Of a DNA stretch of 64,000 nucleotides, positions 12,134 to 23,285 are shown piece by piece. The DNA lies in contig CM076190.1 of NCBI GenBank assembly GCA_038277395.1, positions 187,118,001 to 187,182,000 on the forward strand. The letters run 5' to 3'. A model generated the notes under the pieces. That model had not been told where the DNA came from. It worked only from the letters and a program-made list of their open reading frames with translations, and did no database searches. The number at the start of each line of letters is the position of its first letter. Positions within the stretch are counted from its first letter, which is position 1. The position numbers and the translations under genes are program-made. The stretch comes from Dryocosmus kuriphilus (taxonomy: Eukaryota > Arthropoda > Insecta > Hymenoptera > Cynipidae).

Positions 12134-13617
12134 ACAGAAGGACAAATGAATTACCGATAGAAAACAACGCAGAGGATAACGATGAAGAAACTCACGAAAC
12201 ACCAACACCGGAAAGAAAACCTCTGTATGACGAATTTATAAACTGGAGGCTGAACCCCACCTGCGGAAAAGTAAAAACGAGACCCAGCGCAGCAGGAAAA
12301 CTCTGGAAAAAGGTAAAGAAAGAAGAGATGCCCAAATTTAATGAAGAAGAATGGCTCAGGAAACTCTGTTCGATCATTGAAAGAATCGAAAATAAGGAAC
12401 TCACCACTGTCAGACTGTTATTTGGAGACCCATTGTTCACACCTCTAGAGAAGGAACTTATACAAGAAATGGTAGAGTTCCTATCAAATTATTACCCACA
12501 CCTAAATTTTCACATGTGTTTTTCACCCACACGAGAATTAAATAAAGAAGAAAAAAGGAAAATACTGATTGAAGCCCATTCAACTCACCTCGGTGAAAAA
12601 AACACGATCGAAAGAGCCAGGAAAATCGGCATTTGGTTAGGGATGGATAATGAAATTAAGAAATTTGTTCAATCTTGCCCAATATGCCAACTACAAAAAA
12701 CAACGCGTATTAAAAACCAAGCGGAAAGCATTATACCTGATATTCCCCTCGCTCCCAATGATAAAATTTCCTTAGACATTTTTGGACCCTTGCCCGAAAC
12801 AAAGAAAGGAAATAAATATGTGCTAATTATCCAAGATCGTCTCACCAGGTACGTTGTTTTAATACCTCTACAAGAAGAAAGTTCCAACTCTATAGTTGAA
12901 GCACTAATTGATCATTACATATATACCTTCGGTGCTCCCAAAACTATATTGACAGACCAAGGAACAAACTTCCTTTCGGACCTGATGGTACAATTCGAGA
13001 ACGCACTCAACATCCAACACATAAAAACTACATCTTTCCACCCTCAATCTAATGGAAGTATCGAACGCATGCACTCCACATTATTAAATCTTATAAAAAC
13101 CAGCATCGCAGAAAACAACAAGGAATGGGATGAGAATATTAAAATGATTACCTTCACTATAAATACTACCCCAAACCAAACGACCGGTTATACCCCTTAC
13201 GAACTCACATTTGGGAGAGACCCCAACATTCCATCCACAGTAAGAACTTCGTCAAATCTGACACGGCAGGAACTCATAAGGAAATGGAAACGAAAATACG
13301 ACGAGATTATCAGAAAATCAAAAGAACGAATTCAAGTGGAACTTGAAAAAACAAAAAAGAGATTAGACGCTGGCATTGTCAGAAAACACCCAATTTATAA
13401 AATAGGGGATAAAATTAAAATCCTGAATAATGCTAAATTAAATAAATTGGAGAAATCATGGAAAGGTCCCTTTGAAATACTAAGAATTCTGTATAACAAC
13501 AACATAGAGATTAAAAATGAAGATAAAATTCAGAGGATACATATAAGTCAATGCATGCCGTATTTTATGGATGATCCTGACAGCGATAATCCTGCTCCTG
13601 GCCATAGTAACGACTAG
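12134..13617 (+). pseudogene. pol: pol integrase segment, second copy
   Basis: This is the duplicate of the integrase-coding part of pol. The frame from 12328 to 13617 keeps the zinc site, the DDE core (SLDIFGPLP, LTDQGTNF, NGSIERMH) and the C-terminal domain. It differs from the first copy by loss of one Thr codon in a Thr run near 13167. It has no RT upstream and is entered directly from env sequence at the duplication junction, so it cannot be made as part of a normal Gag-Pol protein. Near identity with copy one implies recent duplication, gene conversion, or an assembly artefact. Confidence 0.85.
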
Positions 13618-15189
13618 AGCCAACTACACAATATCGGACGTCATGGGAAACATCTATGTAGGAGAAGAAGCTAAGGTACACCTCTTTCATGAGACCTGGA
13701 AGTTGATAATCGGTATCAACATGACCAACAATGAAGATAGAATCGCAGCAATAGACAAAACTATCCTGCTAGCAGAACAAACCTGTAATAAAAACTGCAC
13801 CCCCCAATACGAAGTAGCCCTAATAAGAAAAACATTTCCAAAACTTTATTCGGAACACTTAACGAAGAAGATCTCAACCAAATTAACAATGAGTTCGACA
13901 ACCTTTATAAAGATAATAAAAAGGTAGCTTCAGTCCTAGCCAACCACACCAAGATCTTGAAACTGATTTTGGACTCTTCGTCAACGAACCACGCTTCACT
14001 GATCCAGCAAGAGAACCAAGAACGAGAAATCGCCAGAAACCTCAGTAGTGGAATAAACCGTTCAATTAAGGATAACTTTGTCAATAGTAAACTGGTTCTG
14101 GCAGCAGTACTATTAGACGAGACCAACGAAGACATTGATATGTCAATCAATGCCATAAACGATGGCAAGCACGGAATCGTACATCTAAAAATCCTTACAC
14201 CTTCCATGTTAAAAGAAACAATCAAGGAATTCGAAACAACCCAACGAACTTGCTACCATTTTGACAACGATGAAGAAAATTATCAATATTTGATTGATAT
14301 TAGCTCTCTATCTGTGTCGATAATTAAAGCACTGTTCAACTATATTCTAGAAATTCCAATATTGGAAAAAGAGGAAGGAGCGTTAATACATTTGATTCCT
14401 ATCCCACATCTTTTCCAAGAAGATTCCTTTTCCTTGATCCCTAATTATGACTAAGTAATCAAATACAGAGACTCTTACGTTCCGACTACCAAGACCGACA
14501 ACTCTTGCAAAACGATTCCTGAATACAAAGTACGTAAAGAAAACCAGCCTAATATATTATTGGGAGACAGGGAATCCTGCGAAGCAACTTTACTAAAAAG
14601 AAACCCTGAAGCCAAATGCAGCACGTCCCCATTTTTGTTACACAGAGAAACGTTTATCCCTATACAGAACGGTTATATAATAGTGCCCTTGAAGAATCTA
14701 AATTTAGACGTAAGTTTTGACAAATTTGTTAAGCATGAGGTTATAAACAAACCAAAAGTAATTAAAGCAGAAAACTGCAAAATTTATAATAAATACGATA
14801 CATTGTACCTGAACACTGAGCGAAGATTCGAACACATTGAGTGGATGAATGTTACATATGAACTTAATCATAATAGTACAGACTTAGAGCAATTAAGCAA
14901 ACAATTGATTCAATTACCGAAATTAATAGATAACAACAAATTGCACAAAGCTAGATTAAGTTTAGATGACACAGAGAACATACTGAGTAACATATCTGCT
15001 CGAAGTAGGATTAGGACTTGGAAAGAAACCAGTCTTGAATGGTTATCATATTTAGGTTACGCTTCAATCGTAGCAACATCTCTTTATTTAGCCCATAAAA
15101 TAGGCCTCCTTGAATGCTTAAAAAATTGTTTTCCGACAAAACTATGTCTCTTCTGTGTAAAAACCAAAGTAGAAACCCAACCCATGTAG
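13571..15189 (+). pseudogene. env: env-like ORF, second copy with full C-terminus
   Basis: The second env copy starts at 13571 with the same hydrophobic leader and has lost one Glu codon of the EEEA run. It shares the frameshift after 13927 and the stop at 14454, so it is not open end to end. The final frame (14560-15189, 209 codons) is unique to this copy. It has Cys residues, NxT/NxS sites, a heptad-like stretch with LIDNNKLHKARLSL, then a hydrophobic segment (WLSYLGYASIVATSLYLAHKIGL) that looks like the membrane anchor, and a short Cys-rich tail. The order resembles class-I or F-like Env proteins of insect errantiviruses. It is annotated as an old, broken copy. Confidence 0.65.
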
Positions 15190-15282
15190 TTAAGTATAAT
15201 GTTTCCGACCAACCATTGTTATCCGATTCCTTTAAAAACCAAAAGATAAAAATATAAACGAATTTAGGGACAAATTCAATTC

Positions 15283-15492
15283 TAAAAGGAGGGTTGTTAT
15301 GAGGGCCCTATTATACGCCCCCCACCTAACCTCTACACCTATATATATAAAAGCCACCAGCGACCAAGCTCAGTTCTAATCGCCTATCCTAAACTTATAC
15401 TTTCACCTAAATTGTTTAATAAAGTAGCTGAGCACCTGACCGGTGACTCTGCGATATTCTAAAAAATCTGTCTCTTTATTTTACGCATAACA
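15283..15492 (+). repeat. Polypurine tract and 3' LTR of the Gypsy-type element
   Basis: The purine run AAAAGGAGGG at about 15283-15293 directly precedes TGTTATGAGG at 15295. The LTR ends ACGCATAACA at 15492, giving TGTTAT...ATAACA inverted ends and a length of ~198 bp. It holds 'tatatataaaagcc' (likely TATA box, ~15342) and 'tttaataaagtagc' (AATAAA poly(A) signal, ~15418). No convincing 4-6 bp target duplication is visible between the 5' and 3' flanks. Confidence 0.8.
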
Positions 15493-16160
15493 TGGCGGAA
15501 GAGGAGGTGGAAATCCTTTTGAAGGACTGAGTGTGGGACTTGGCCTTACGGCCCCTACCCACTAAAACCACTTCCCCGGCACTCAGACTATAAATCCATT
15601 GTGCCTCACCGCATTTCCCGCACTCTGTTGTGGAAACAAGTCCCACTCTGTGCGCGTATAAAGGTCAGGCCCTGTGGTTTCAGAGCCCTAGACCCTTCCG
15701 TCTCCCTGTTCAAAGGGATGCTCCTGGAGCCCTTTCTCCCCCACCCACATGACGAGCATGAGGAGCGGCTCCAGATGAAGTCCGTTGTTCCAGGACCCCT
15801 TGTGAGGAGCCCTGGCTGCCCGGTAATTCTCTCCTGCGCCACTTTGGAGCCGTCCCCTTTGGAGCCGTCCCCTCAGGAGCCGTCGCAGTCCCCTTAGGAG
15901 CCGTCCCCTTTTAAGCCGTCCCCTTTTGGCGATGGGTTAAGTGATGTGGCATGAGGACACGCGCCCTCGATATTCCAGGAGGCTTTGCCATTACCCCCTG
16001 GAAGGATCGCTTCTTGGTCAGGGTCCCGCAGACCAGAGACCCCCAGTTCCACAGAGCAGCCGCATCTCACGATACAGTCCCTCTGGTTCACCTACTCCAG
16101 GTCACTCGTCCGATTAGACCCCTGAGCCCTTCCACCAACTACAAGGTCATGTGATCCCCA
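15493..16160 (-). mobile_element. Deleted non-autonomous LINE derivative, copy 1
   Basis: The GC-rich block reads on the minus strand from 'ctggggatcacatgaccttgtagttggtgg' (16160 side) to 'aaggatttccacctcctctt' (15500 side). About 200 bp of its 5' side (15945-16160) is nearly identical to 37150-37372. Its 3' side shares 'gcacaatgga...gagtgccgggg..ggttttagt' with 36660-36760 and 33790-33870. In between is a short ~17-bp repeat, 'ggagccgtcccctt', about five copies at 15845-15925. No RT is present. Open frames here are low-complexity and not supported as genes. Confidence 0.6.
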
Positions 16161-16425
16161 GGGATGGATCTAATCGGATTAGTCCTTCGCAATTTATCGT
16201 GGGAGCAGACGCCGACGATGACGCCAACGACAGCGACAACAACAACGACGACAGCGGCGACTACAACAACAGACAGACAGAGGCTGTCGTAAAATATGTT
16301 TTTTTTTCGGATTATGGGGGTCACTAAACGTCGGAATTTCATGAAATCCGCGAAAGTCTGTTTTTACATAAAACTAATACCTCCTCATTGAGACGAAAAT
16401 GTAAAAATTAAAAATATCGAAATGT
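16130..16425. repeat. Family A repeat fragment
   Basis: It contains 'atcggattagtccttcgcaatttatcg', a GAC/AAC-rich microsatellite (16205-16285), 'ttttttttcggattatgggggtcactaaacgtcgg' and 'tttcatgaaatccgcgaaagtctg', then 'ctcctcattgagacgaaaatgtaaaaa'. These match the modules at 1290-1500 and, in reverse complement, at 39480-39660. Confidence 0.8.
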
Positions 16426-16433
16426 GAATGGTA

Positions 16434-17430
16434 CCACTTTACATGAAACAACAGATGAATTAACAAAAGTTTAGCAAAATCTATTACTTTCGTCTCCAAA
16501 CTCTTTTCTGCCAATTCTATTTATGAAGACGAGATGAAAGAGAAAATGTTAACTGATTTGGAAAATATGAAAAAGCAAATCAAACGATTGAAGCCTGGAA
16601 ATATCATCTTGAATCGAATCACTGAATTTGTTGGATATGAGCTCACTTGCTCCATGCTGGATGAAAAAGTGTGCCAAATCATCACACAAACGTCTTCTTC
16701 CTCTAACTGCACTGTTTTCTGAACAAAGCCTTCAGAAATTAACCATTTAAAAATTGTTAAAACTAAGGGAGAAAGTGCGGATACATTTCAGTATGGATTG
16801 CAAACCTTGCATGCTTGGATTCAATTCATGGAATGCATCCTCCACATTTCTTACCGGCTGCCTTTTCATCAGTGGGCATGGTGTAAAACAAAAGAGCAGA
16901 AAGAAATTGTTGGGGAGAGGAAGAGACATATTCAAAACGAAATTCGCAAACATCTTGATTTAATCGCGGTTATGATTAAATAGTATTCTGTTTCCACAAA
17001 TGATGGAAACACGGCTCGGAAGTATTTCGAGAATTACGTGAATATAAGTAAAATTACTGTCATTGGAGTGAATTTAATGAAAAACTTATACAAGATATTA
17101 CAAGTTTTAGCTTGCGGTAAAGCTATCCATACTGAATGCTTCCATGAATTGGCCACTGATAATGCAGAGCCTTATGTGAACAAGTATATTTGGTATTTCA
17201 TGCATGCATATATGCACACGGTTAGCAGGCTCAAGAAGCAAGAAACGATGATTTCAAGAGATGCAGAGGAAATAACACCAAGAAGATATCTGCGATTCGT
17301 ATGAATGAGGACTTCCTGCATTATTTTCTGCTGATCCCTACTTAAAAAGTTTAAGAACTGATTTTCCAAAAGTTGCAAGATCCTTGCTTCGAAAAGCCCA
17401 GGCACTCCTCCTTGATCCTTAAAAAGTGAT
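16434..17430 (+). pseudogene. RAG1/Transib-like transposase core (decayed)
   Basis: Several frames carry a recognisable series: YELTCSMLDEKVCQIITQTSSSSNC (16640-16710); LQTLHAWIQFMECILHISYR (16798-16860); a basic helix with ERKRHIQNEIRKHLDLIAVM; NDGNTARKYFENY (~17000-17036) after a stop at 16981; and QEARNDDFKRCRGNNTKKIS (~17233-17290) leading to FLHYF...DPYLKSLRTDF. Motif order and spacing mirror vertebrate RAG1 from its second catalytic region (LH-D-I) through GN-ARK to the Glu-containing E-x-x-N-K-F-R helix, as I remember it. The Asp position after LH-A is Trp here (16816-16818). Several stops and indels make it a dead gene. Confidence 0.6.
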
Positions 17431-18149
17431 TAGCGATTTAAAGAAAGGTCCACCGGCAAAAAATTTCAGTTGATTATGCTAAAAAAGATTCTCAGCTGAA
17501 AACTGGTCAAATGAAGAATTCTTTCATCAAACTTATTTAAATGATGGATTGTTATTAGAAGCACAATATCCATAACATAAAACCATCGGGGAGATATCCA
17601 TAGTTGAGTATGATGAAGACACGAAACTTATCTACTGAAAAGTAGTGGAATTATACATTTCTTTATTAAGTTTTTTAAAATAATGGATTAATGTTTTTAA
17701 AAAGTACTACATCTGCATATAGTAAATGATCAACAGTGAAAGATTTTTAGTTGATTCTGATGAGGAAACGAAACTTGTCTGCTGTAAAATGGCCGAATGA
17801 TGCATTTTCTTATTAAATTAATTATATAAAATTAATAATTCATATTAGCTTCTTCTAATTTTAATTCAACATTCTTTTACTTCCATCTTCTTCAAAAAAT
17901 ATCGGTCAAAAGTACTTTATTATCGCAAATAGAAAAGATATAACTTTTGTTCGCTAATTTCTTTACAACAATCCGAAAAAATTTTTTCTGCATCTAATAC
18001 TTACAGACCGCATTTCTAATAAGCTTCTGTCTGGATTCTAACCATTTGAAGTCAGATAAATAAATTTAGAACAGAATGGCTATCATGATAAGACAAAATT
18101 TATTTTTTATTCATTTTGTTTGTTAAATAAAAGATGTTGTACACAACTT
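17431..18149. other. AT-rich stretch with decayed ~140-bp internal repeats
   Basis: No gene is seen. Three loosely similar blocks ('ttcagttgattatgc', 'tagttgagtatgatgaagacacgaaactt', 'tagttgattctgatgaggaaacgaaactt') start near 17468, 17604 and 17749. They could be 3' sequence of the RAG1-like element. Confidence 0.4.
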
Positions 18150-19108
18150 TTATAAAACATCGAACACTGAAACAATACTCAATTTCAGACTTTCATTGTT
18201 AAAAAATATCTGCAAATCGGATGAAAATTTTGAGCTGAAAATGGTTTGTCCACAGGCACCTTTTTTACACCACTGTCGATTATAATCAAGCTTATAATAT
18301 AACTTAAAATATTTGACAAATAGTTCGGAATCCATCCAATCACTACCGTTAGCATAATCCATATATCCAGAGGAACAGCCTCGCGTGAATAGTGGTGACA
18401 TTTGTTGTTTGAGAGAAAAAAAAGGTGGAATGTACAGACCGCGTGCTGAAATTGCAAAAGTTGCAATGACATTAAAACCACGTTCAGTACTGACTATACA
18501 TACAATTATCCTTCGATCTTATTTGGCTAAGATCTTCTTTGGTTTCAAAACAGTATTTATACCAGTATCACTGGCGTTAAAAACTTGGTCCGGTTGAAAT
18601 TTATATTTGTACATTAGGGACCTTGAAGGAACGTAGAATTTCTGACCCTCCACTTTATTAAAGGTACAGCTGCTGCCTTGCTAGTAGGTTCTGGTGCTCT
18701 TATGGAAATTTCTGAGCTTCGCTTACGAAATCCAAAGAGCCAGTCTTTCCCAGGAAGACCCTAATTTTTGTTAAAGTTGTGTTGAAGCTTCAATTTTTCG
18801 GCAAGGTCGAATGCCAAATTCCTAACATGCCTAGGAGATAATCCATAGAATCTAGATGCCGAGTCCAATATGTGACTTAATAGTTCCTTTTCTTGATCTC
18901 TGGAGAAAACTTTTTAGAAATCATAGTTTCGTGGGCCACTCGCGGTGTCTCTTTTTATTCTCTGCAGAAAACAAGTTTTCGGAACTCCAAAATGTTGGCA
19001 TGCTTGTCTTGTAGAATTTTCCTTAGATTTTACCGCCGAAATTGCCATCTGCATCCTATCAATGTTCCAGCTAGGTTCTCGTTTTATGTTTTTATAGTTC
19101 CACACCAT
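18150..19108 (-). pseudogene. pogo/Tigger/jerky-like transposase relic
   Basis: On the minus strand, the first frame (19108-18914) reads WNIDRMQMAISAVKSKE, TRQACQHFGVPKTCFLQRIK: a psq-type helix-turn-helix DNA-binding domain of pogo-family transposases. After frameshifts follow a second DNA-binding region (~18780-18660; KDWLFGFRKRSSEISIRAPE) and the start of the DDE domain (~18450-18290; PPFFSLK, GCSSGYMDYANGSDWMDSELFVKYF). The rest of the catalytic domain is not seen, and homology fades at about 18230. Several stops and frame changes show an old inactive copy. Terminal repeats were not found. Confidence 0.7.
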
Positions 19109-20485
19109 CTAAAATAAACAAATACTCAAATAAATCAAAATATTTCATTAACAGTGAGGAGACTCATTCGTTATGATTTTGCCAGAAATGGATATTGCAG
19201 ATTCAAGGACGTCCGCGGAACTGACCGATACAAATAGCCGAATATATCGCAAGGCGTCAGTAACATTTTGTCTTATTTTTACATTATTCGTTACACGAGA
19301 TTCAAAAAATGTAAAAAAATTATAAACTTGTATTTAAAAAATTTCGAGTCTCTATCGAAGTCTGAGTTTGATAGATTCTGGAAATTGCTACGTCTTCCTC
19401 ATCCCAGTTTAATGGCGTTTCCTAATTACTCTAGGGAAAAGTCGTTAAATTTAGATTCTTTCAAACTTTAGTAAAATAAAGCACAATATGTAACCTTGGC
19501 CTAGCTCCGTACTTCGCAGATTCGCGTGAGTGAAAATTATTGATGAAATATCATCCATATAACGAGAGGGATACAGTGTAGACTAAATACGAAATAAGTA
19601 AGAGACATTAACATTTCCGTGTAAAAATTGATATATTTAAAGAACTAAAATTGGATAAATTAGCATGGTATGAATGAGACGACTGAAAACTAGAAAATAA
19701 GCTTCGACACAAAATGCCCACCGAACGCTCTCCTTTTACTTTACTATAAAAAATTTTGGCCGTATTACCTTGAACACGACTTCCAACAACAGCGGATATT
19801 CAGAAGTTATACCTATGCACAAATTTGCGAAATTCCCAGCCGCGCAGAAGATAAACTAATACAAAAAGACAATCGCGGAACCGCGGTACGTTGTTCTCGA
19901 TCGTTCGTCCAGACAGAAGTGTCACTTCCGTCCTTCGCTGTCTACGGCTTCAGCCACGTGCGCCGTGAGTTAAATTCCGTCCTGCTGCGCATGTATCGTC
20001 GCACCTCGTTGCATCACGTAGATCTTGCTTGCTGAAACCCGATGGTAACTAGAGGGAAGTCGTCTCATCAACGCCCGAAGGATTTCGCCACTGCCACTAA
20101 CCCCGAGCATTTCTTGGTCGCGGATGATTCAAAGATGTGAATCTCATCTATACATTGCCCACGTTATACAACAGCTTGCTGCGCGCCTGACCGCTCAGCT
20201 CCATAGGACAGGGCCTGATCTATACTGCATCCAGATGGAGGTGATGGCGTCCTCACGTTGCATTCTAACCTCCAATACTCGGCCGCTGTGGCTCGACCAG
20301 TCAAAAGACAAATAAAACAAAGGAATGAAACAAAAACATCACACCACTATTTGAGACTCTTAATTCTATCCATAGAAATTTAACCAATTATATATGATGA
20401 CCAGCTGCAAAAAGAGAAAGGCCGACAGAGTTCTTAAAGAATGATTGTCTTCTGTTTGGACTTTTGTTCTCACTAAGGCCTCTGC
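19109..20485. other. No gene recognised
   Basis: AT-rich to 19690, then a more balanced, CpG-containing stretch (about 19690-20320) with only short frames. The latter could be a promoter or 5' region of an unidentified gene or element, but no motif supports that. Confidence 0.3.
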
Positions 20486-22585
20486 GAAATTTTCCCGTAT
20501 GTTTCCCCGAAAGCCATCCCCCGAACAGATATTTCCCCGAAAAAGTATTCCCCGAAGGTATTTTTCCCGAAGACAAATCCCCGAAAGTGCAGTGACCCAA
20601 ATGACGTAACCCCGAATATATAATTACCCGAATACGCTGAAAATGATAACCCGAGAAACATATATAGTGTTTTTGAAACAAAACATACGAAAGAAAAAAA
20701 AGACTAATGCGTTGTGCTTATAACCAAAAATCTGCAATAGTATGACACATGCGTAACCAAAATTTGCCGTATTATCATTTGTAGTTTTAAAATTCAGAGT
20801 AAAATATGTCTTCGCAAATTAAAGTTCTTAGTGAGAGAAGAATTGTGATTGACGGAGTTTTGTATATGAGATCTCGCATAGGCGACGGAAGAATGTAATG
20901 GGACTATAAGAAAATCCGCGACAGAGTATGCAAGGCCAGAGCTCAAACGAAACATATCGATGGTATAGTCTCCGTAATAAAAGGTCCTGAGCAATCGAAG
21001 TATAGTCTTCCACCGTCGCCTGAAGAAGCAGAAGCCGAAAGAATCAAATTAAGTGTTAAACACAGAGCAGGCAAATGTACAACGTCAGCTGTAATTTTGC
21101 AAGTTTCTAGTAATTTGAATATAACGTATATTATTGTGTAACGTATTTTACTTACTAATTACATATAATTCCTTTTTTATTTTAGAAGAATTAGCAATTG
21201 CGTCGGGAAGGGTTTTGTGCCATCTACCAGAAAGGGAGAATTAAAGGAATATATTAGAAGAGAAAAGAGAAAAAACGCACCAGCCAACCCCAATTCTCTC
21301 AATGAATTAGACGAGATTCCCCCAAATTTGCAAGTTACCACAACTGGTCATAGATTTCTGATTTACGAATCTCGCAACACAGAAGATTCAGGTGAAGGGA
21401 GAGTTATTGTTTTCCCAACACGGCGTAATTTTGAGTTATTACGTTCGAGCAGAATTTGGTATATGGATGGTACGTTTCGGGTGTCACCATCCAATTTCAC
21501 ACAACTATTTACAGGTACATATAATAGGTATACATATATATATTAATGTACGGATTTCTTTTTTACAGTACTTGGCACATACAATCAGAATCCGAATGAT
21601 CGTGATTCTCCTGCTGTTGCTTTTCCGTATGTGTACTACTTACTCTCTTCAAAAGAAACTATCCAGTACAGTGCGGCACTTCAAGCAATCGTGTCAGATG
21701 CTAAAGAGAATGGAATAAGAAATCTCCAGCCACGAGAAGTGATGAGCGACTTCGAACTCGCAATATTGAATGCTGCCGAAGAGAATTTTCCAGATACTAG
21801 AATAAATACTTGTTTTTACCACCTCAGTCAATCCCTGTACCGGGAAATTCAAAAGCTGGGTCTGCAGACAGCATATAATGACGCGACTAATACGGAGGTT
21901 AGAGATTTCACGCACTTGACTGCGGCATTAGCATTCGTTCCTGTGGGCGACTTCGAAAGAATTTTTCGACTTTTAGAAGCAGCCGCTCCTGCAAGCATGG
22001 CAGTTTTAATGAAATAGTTTGAAGAAAGTTACGTGATAGGTAGTCCAGCGCAAGGTCGGAGACGAGCAGTTGCTCCTCGGTATTCGCCGGAATTATGGAA
22101 CCACTACATGTCGACTTTGACGGGCCATAGCAGAACCAACAATGCCAGTGAAGTGGCACAATAGGTTCCGCTTGGTTGTTGGAACAGACCATCGGGACAT
22201 ATTTTCATTAATAAAAGGTTTTCAGAAAGAGCAGAGTGACTCGGAGATCCAGATTACCGATCTATCTCTCAGTAGAAGAGTGAGAGCGGTTCCGAAGAAG
22301 TTATGGGTAGAAGCTCAAAAGGGATGAAGGTGATTGTAGAGACGTATGAGGATTTTGGAGTGGCGCGCTACCGGGAATGTTTAGACAAAATTTCGTGTAA
22401 TATCGTTATATCTTGAGCATATGTAGTGTAAAAAATTATAGTGTTGTTCAATAAAAAAATATTTATAATAAAATTTCGGGGAAAAAAATTTTCGGGTAAA
22501 TAAAAATTCGGAGTAATTGTCGCTTTGTCAATTCGGGGAAATCGTAATCGGGCAAAAGATTTTCGGGGAAATGACGTTGCGTCGA
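20486..22585 (+). mobile_element. MULE DNA transposon with CCCCGAA-rich inverted ends
   Basis: The left end (20486-20660) holds about ten copies of a (C)CCCGAA motif spaced roughly 15-20 bp. The right end (22470-22585) holds about six copies of the reverse complement TTCGGG(G). Between them lies a MULE transposase gene. The ends are therefore inverted and built from short repeated boxes rather than one long identical TIR. The exact termini and the 8-10 bp target duplication expected for MULEs could not be set by eye. Confidence 0.65.
20806..22330 (+). pseudogene. MULE transposase, three exons, lightly damaged
   Basis: The ATG at 20806 starts a FLYWCH-like N-terminus (YMRSRIGDGRM-stop-WDYKKIRDRVCKARAQT), with a stop codon at 20896-20898. 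A middle exon ending at 21514 has LPSTRKGELKEYIRREKRK and IWYMDGTFRVSP, the first catalytic Asp. A 54-bp GT-AG intron (21515-21568) restores the frame exactly. The last exon has MSDFELAILNA (second Asp), CFYHLSQSLYREIQ (C-x-H), and, after a stop at 22015-22017 and a one-base frameshift near 22155, the NNASE/WHNRF motif with the catalytic Glu. An upstream intron ending in 'ttttattttag' at ~21185 is likely. It is recently inactivated: only two stops and one frameshift. Confidence 0.75.
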
Positions 22586-23285
22586 AGCTGCCGCGTTACA
22601 CCAAACAAAAACCGGGATAGAAAATTCACATATTTGTCATTTCACAGTGGGCCACGTCAGCGCAGCATCGCGTCGCGTCGCCACTACCTGGTCCTCTGTG
22701 CCACCGCAGTAAATTCTTAAACAACCCTACCTACACTTGATACGTCGAGCATTTCCGAAACGCGGCTTCGTCGAAATGTAGGCTAAGTGAACCCTAACAT
22801 ATGTATATTCGATTAACATTTTAATAATAGGAGCACTGAGAAACAAGATGAGAAGGCTATATGTAAGGAATTTTCTTATAAGCTTGCCTTGAATTTTTTT
22901 CCATTTTTTTTCGAGAGCGTTGATTGAACGTGCTTCCCGACTTCACACAAACTGAAATAATCACTGATGGCACCATGAAACACGATTTTGTTAAGTCGAA
23001 CCTTTGTGTCCCGCCGTTCCTCTGTGCGCAACTCTCCCCTACACCACTGCAAGTAAAACTTTTACTTCATCAGAGACCTTCTTTTAATTTAATTGAGAAT
23101 TGTAGTGAATGAGAATGTGTGTGTGAAATCTTCTACAATATGACATCAAATTTTTTTCTCCAACCCGCAACATCTTATCCTAACACACTTGAGGCACGGA
23201 GAAACACATATTTGATTTCCAATAGGAGGGGCCATTCACTTAAACAGCAGAAAATTGTTTCTTTCCGACCATTAATATTAACCCT
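22586..23285. other. No gene recognised
   Basis: The first ~130 bp is CpG-richer ('cagcgcagcatcgcgtcgcgtcg'), the remainder AT-rich. Only short frames without features are present. Confidence 0.3.

Larger units (their letters stand above)
9648..14613 (+). repeat. ~2.48-kb direct tandem duplication inside the retrotransposon
   Basis: Bases from about 9648 to 12133 are repeated at about 12134 to 14613. The offset is 2486 bp at first, then 2483 and 2480 because of two 3-bp deletions in the second copy (an ACT triplet near 10680, a GAA triplet near 11184); the copies are otherwise nearly identical. The junction 'ctgaagcc/acagaagg' joins env sequence to the RNase H-integrase linker, with 'acagaagg' or similar present at both ends. 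Each copy holds the integrase and the first two-thirds of env. Confidence 0.95.

Noticed and set aside
6216..15189. Intact, potentially infectious endogenous retrovirus
   Set aside because: gag, RT and env are each broken by frameshifts or stops, an RT catalytic residue is lost, and the 5' LTR is truncated.
15601..16154. GC-rich frames of 65-98 codons
   Set aside because: They overlap on both strands inside a deleted LINE derivative and contain short tandem repeats; no conserved domain.
20388..20681. 97-codon minus frame rich in F/G/S
   Set aside because: It is a translation of the repeated CCCCGAA boxes at the MULE left end.
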